Below, one piece after another: positions 13,391 through 14,128 of a stretch of 14,128 nucleotides of DNA. The translations under genes were made by a program, and so were the position numbers. The notes under the pieces were generated by a model. It was not told the DNA's origin. It made no database searches and was given only the letters and a program-made list of their open reading frames with translations. Each line of letters begins with the position of its first letter. The first letter of the stretch is position 1. This stretch comes from Desulfovibrio sp. (GTDB lineage Bacteria > Desulfobacterota > Desulfovibrionia > Desulfovibrionales > Desulfovibrionaceae), in assembly GCA_003512875.1 (NCBI GenBank), contig DONZ01000026.1, positions 1 to 14,128 on the forward strand, in the 5' to 3' direction.

Positions 13391-14128
13391 ATGTCCCACA
13401 CCATTGAAAATGTTTCCCAAACAAAACGTAAAATTTCCGTAACAGTCGAAGCGAACGATGTTGACAAAACCATTGACAAAACCATTCGTGAATACGGAAA
13501 AAGCTTGAGCCTCAATGGTTTCCGAAAAGGCAAAGTTCCCGCTTCCGTCATTGAAAAACGCTTTTCTGACGAAGTTTACAATTACGCCACAGAAAACCTT
13601 ATCAACACCAATATCAACACCATTCTTGAAAATGAAAAAATCCGTCCGATCAGCCGTGTGAACTTTGAAGACAAAGAAACACCGCAAAAGCTGGAACGCA
13701 GCAAGGAATTTTCTTTCACATGCTCTTTTGAAGTTCTTCCTGAAATCGATTTGCCGAAAGATTTTTCCGAATACAGCGTAAAAGTCGAATCAGACGAAGT
13801 GAGCGCGGAAGAAATCGAAAACTTCACAACCCAAGTCCGCCGCAGCATGGCGACGCTTGAAGACATGAACGAAGACAGATACCCGATGGACGGCGATGTG
13901 CTTTTGGTCGACGTTGAAGGAACATACGAAGGAAATCCCGTTGCCGGCATGGGCGCTCAAAATTTTCTCATGCAGCTTTCCGACAACAAAGATACCACCA
14001 ATAAGGAAATCGACAAACTCGTCCGCACAGCCAAAGCCGGTGAAGAAGTCAGCGGTACCATGGTTTGCCCCGATGATTATGCGGACGCAAGCATGCGCGG
14101 CAAAACCATCGACATAAAAATCAAACTT
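13391..14128 (+). CDS. tig: Trigger factor, N-terminal 246 residues (runs off the right edge)
   Basis: Trigger factor is the ribosome-bound chaperone that meets nascent chains at the tunnel exit. The visible part has the N-terminal ribosome-binding domain with the signature GFRKGKVP (43-50). FEVLPEIDLPKDFSEYSV marks the end of that domain. An FKBP-like segment starts near DGDVLLVDVEGTYEG and continues through PDDYADASMRGKTIDIKI. The C-terminal chaperone arms lie outside. AAGGAG (13378-13383) stands 7 bases before ATG 13391. The gene follows tRNA-Leu by 72 bases with no terminator between and no good promoter of its own. In many bacteria clpP, clpX and lon follow. Confidence 0.95.
   Translation, partial: MSHTIENVSQTKRKISVTVEANDVDKTIDKTIREYGKSLSLNGFRKGKVPASVIEKRFSDEVYNYATENLINTNINTILENEKIRPISRVNFEDKETPQKLERSKEFSFTCSFEVLPEIDLPKDFSEYSVKVESDEVSAEEIENFTTQVRRSMATLEDMNEDRYPMDGDVLLVDVEGTYEGNPVAGMGAQNFLMQLSDNKDTTNKEIDKLVRTAKAGEEVSGTMVCPDDYADASMRGKTIDIKIKL

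Overview
The window is an ordinary-looking stretch of a Gram-negative bacterial chromosome, most likely from Desulfovibrionales or a close relative. That placement is an inference. It rests on a short family-2-like ThiF, a flavoredoxin-like flavin reductase, a CI-type regulator fused to the hflK-hflC operon, and tRNA-Leu directly upstream of tig. Coding regions look moderate in G+C, while the intergenic spacers are strikingly A+T rich. No phage, transposon, CRISPR array or integrase is visible.

Layout from left to right. (1) On the minus strand, positions 1-1754, a thiamine-thiazole operon thiS-thiF-thiG-thiH runs off the left edge. It is driven by a consensus-like promoter with a leader too short for a TPP riboswitch. 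(2) Positions 1755-2167 hold no gene. The core of this spacer is about 9% G+C and contains the terminator of the next gene. (3) A lone family 2 glycosyltransferase lies on the minus strand at 2168-3172. (4) Positions 3337-7855 carry a tightly packed plus-strand five-gene cluster: hflK, hflC, a CI/LexA-fold regulator without the autoprotease residues, a secreted MltB-type lytic transglycosylase, and a flavoredoxin-like protein. (5) A convergent minus-strand gene at 7863-9227 encodes an exported alpha/beta-hydrolase-fold protein whose nucleophile and histidine positions look substituted. (6) The ribosomal operon rpsF-rpsR-rplI (9398-10462) has a textbook promoter, a leader hairpin that fits the S6:S18 autoregulatory motif, and a clear terminator. 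(7) A MutT-like Nudix hydrolase lies at 10552-10968, convergent with a minus-strand pair made of a MATE exporter followed by a nitroreductase (11099-13015). (8) tRNA-Leu(UAG) lies at 13234-13318. The trigger factor gene tig starts at 13391 and runs off the right edge.

Functionally the window is mostly housekeeping: thiazole synthesis, translation, protein quality control (HflKC, trigger factor), nucleotide sanitation and efflux. The least ordinary parts are the hflKC operon, where membrane-protease control genes are joined to a probably non-cleavable regulator and a murein hydrolase, and the degenerate secreted hydrolase. No wholly new system can be claimed from the sequence alone. The best leads are the apparently inactive catalytic sites in these two proteins and the rpsF leader RNA.
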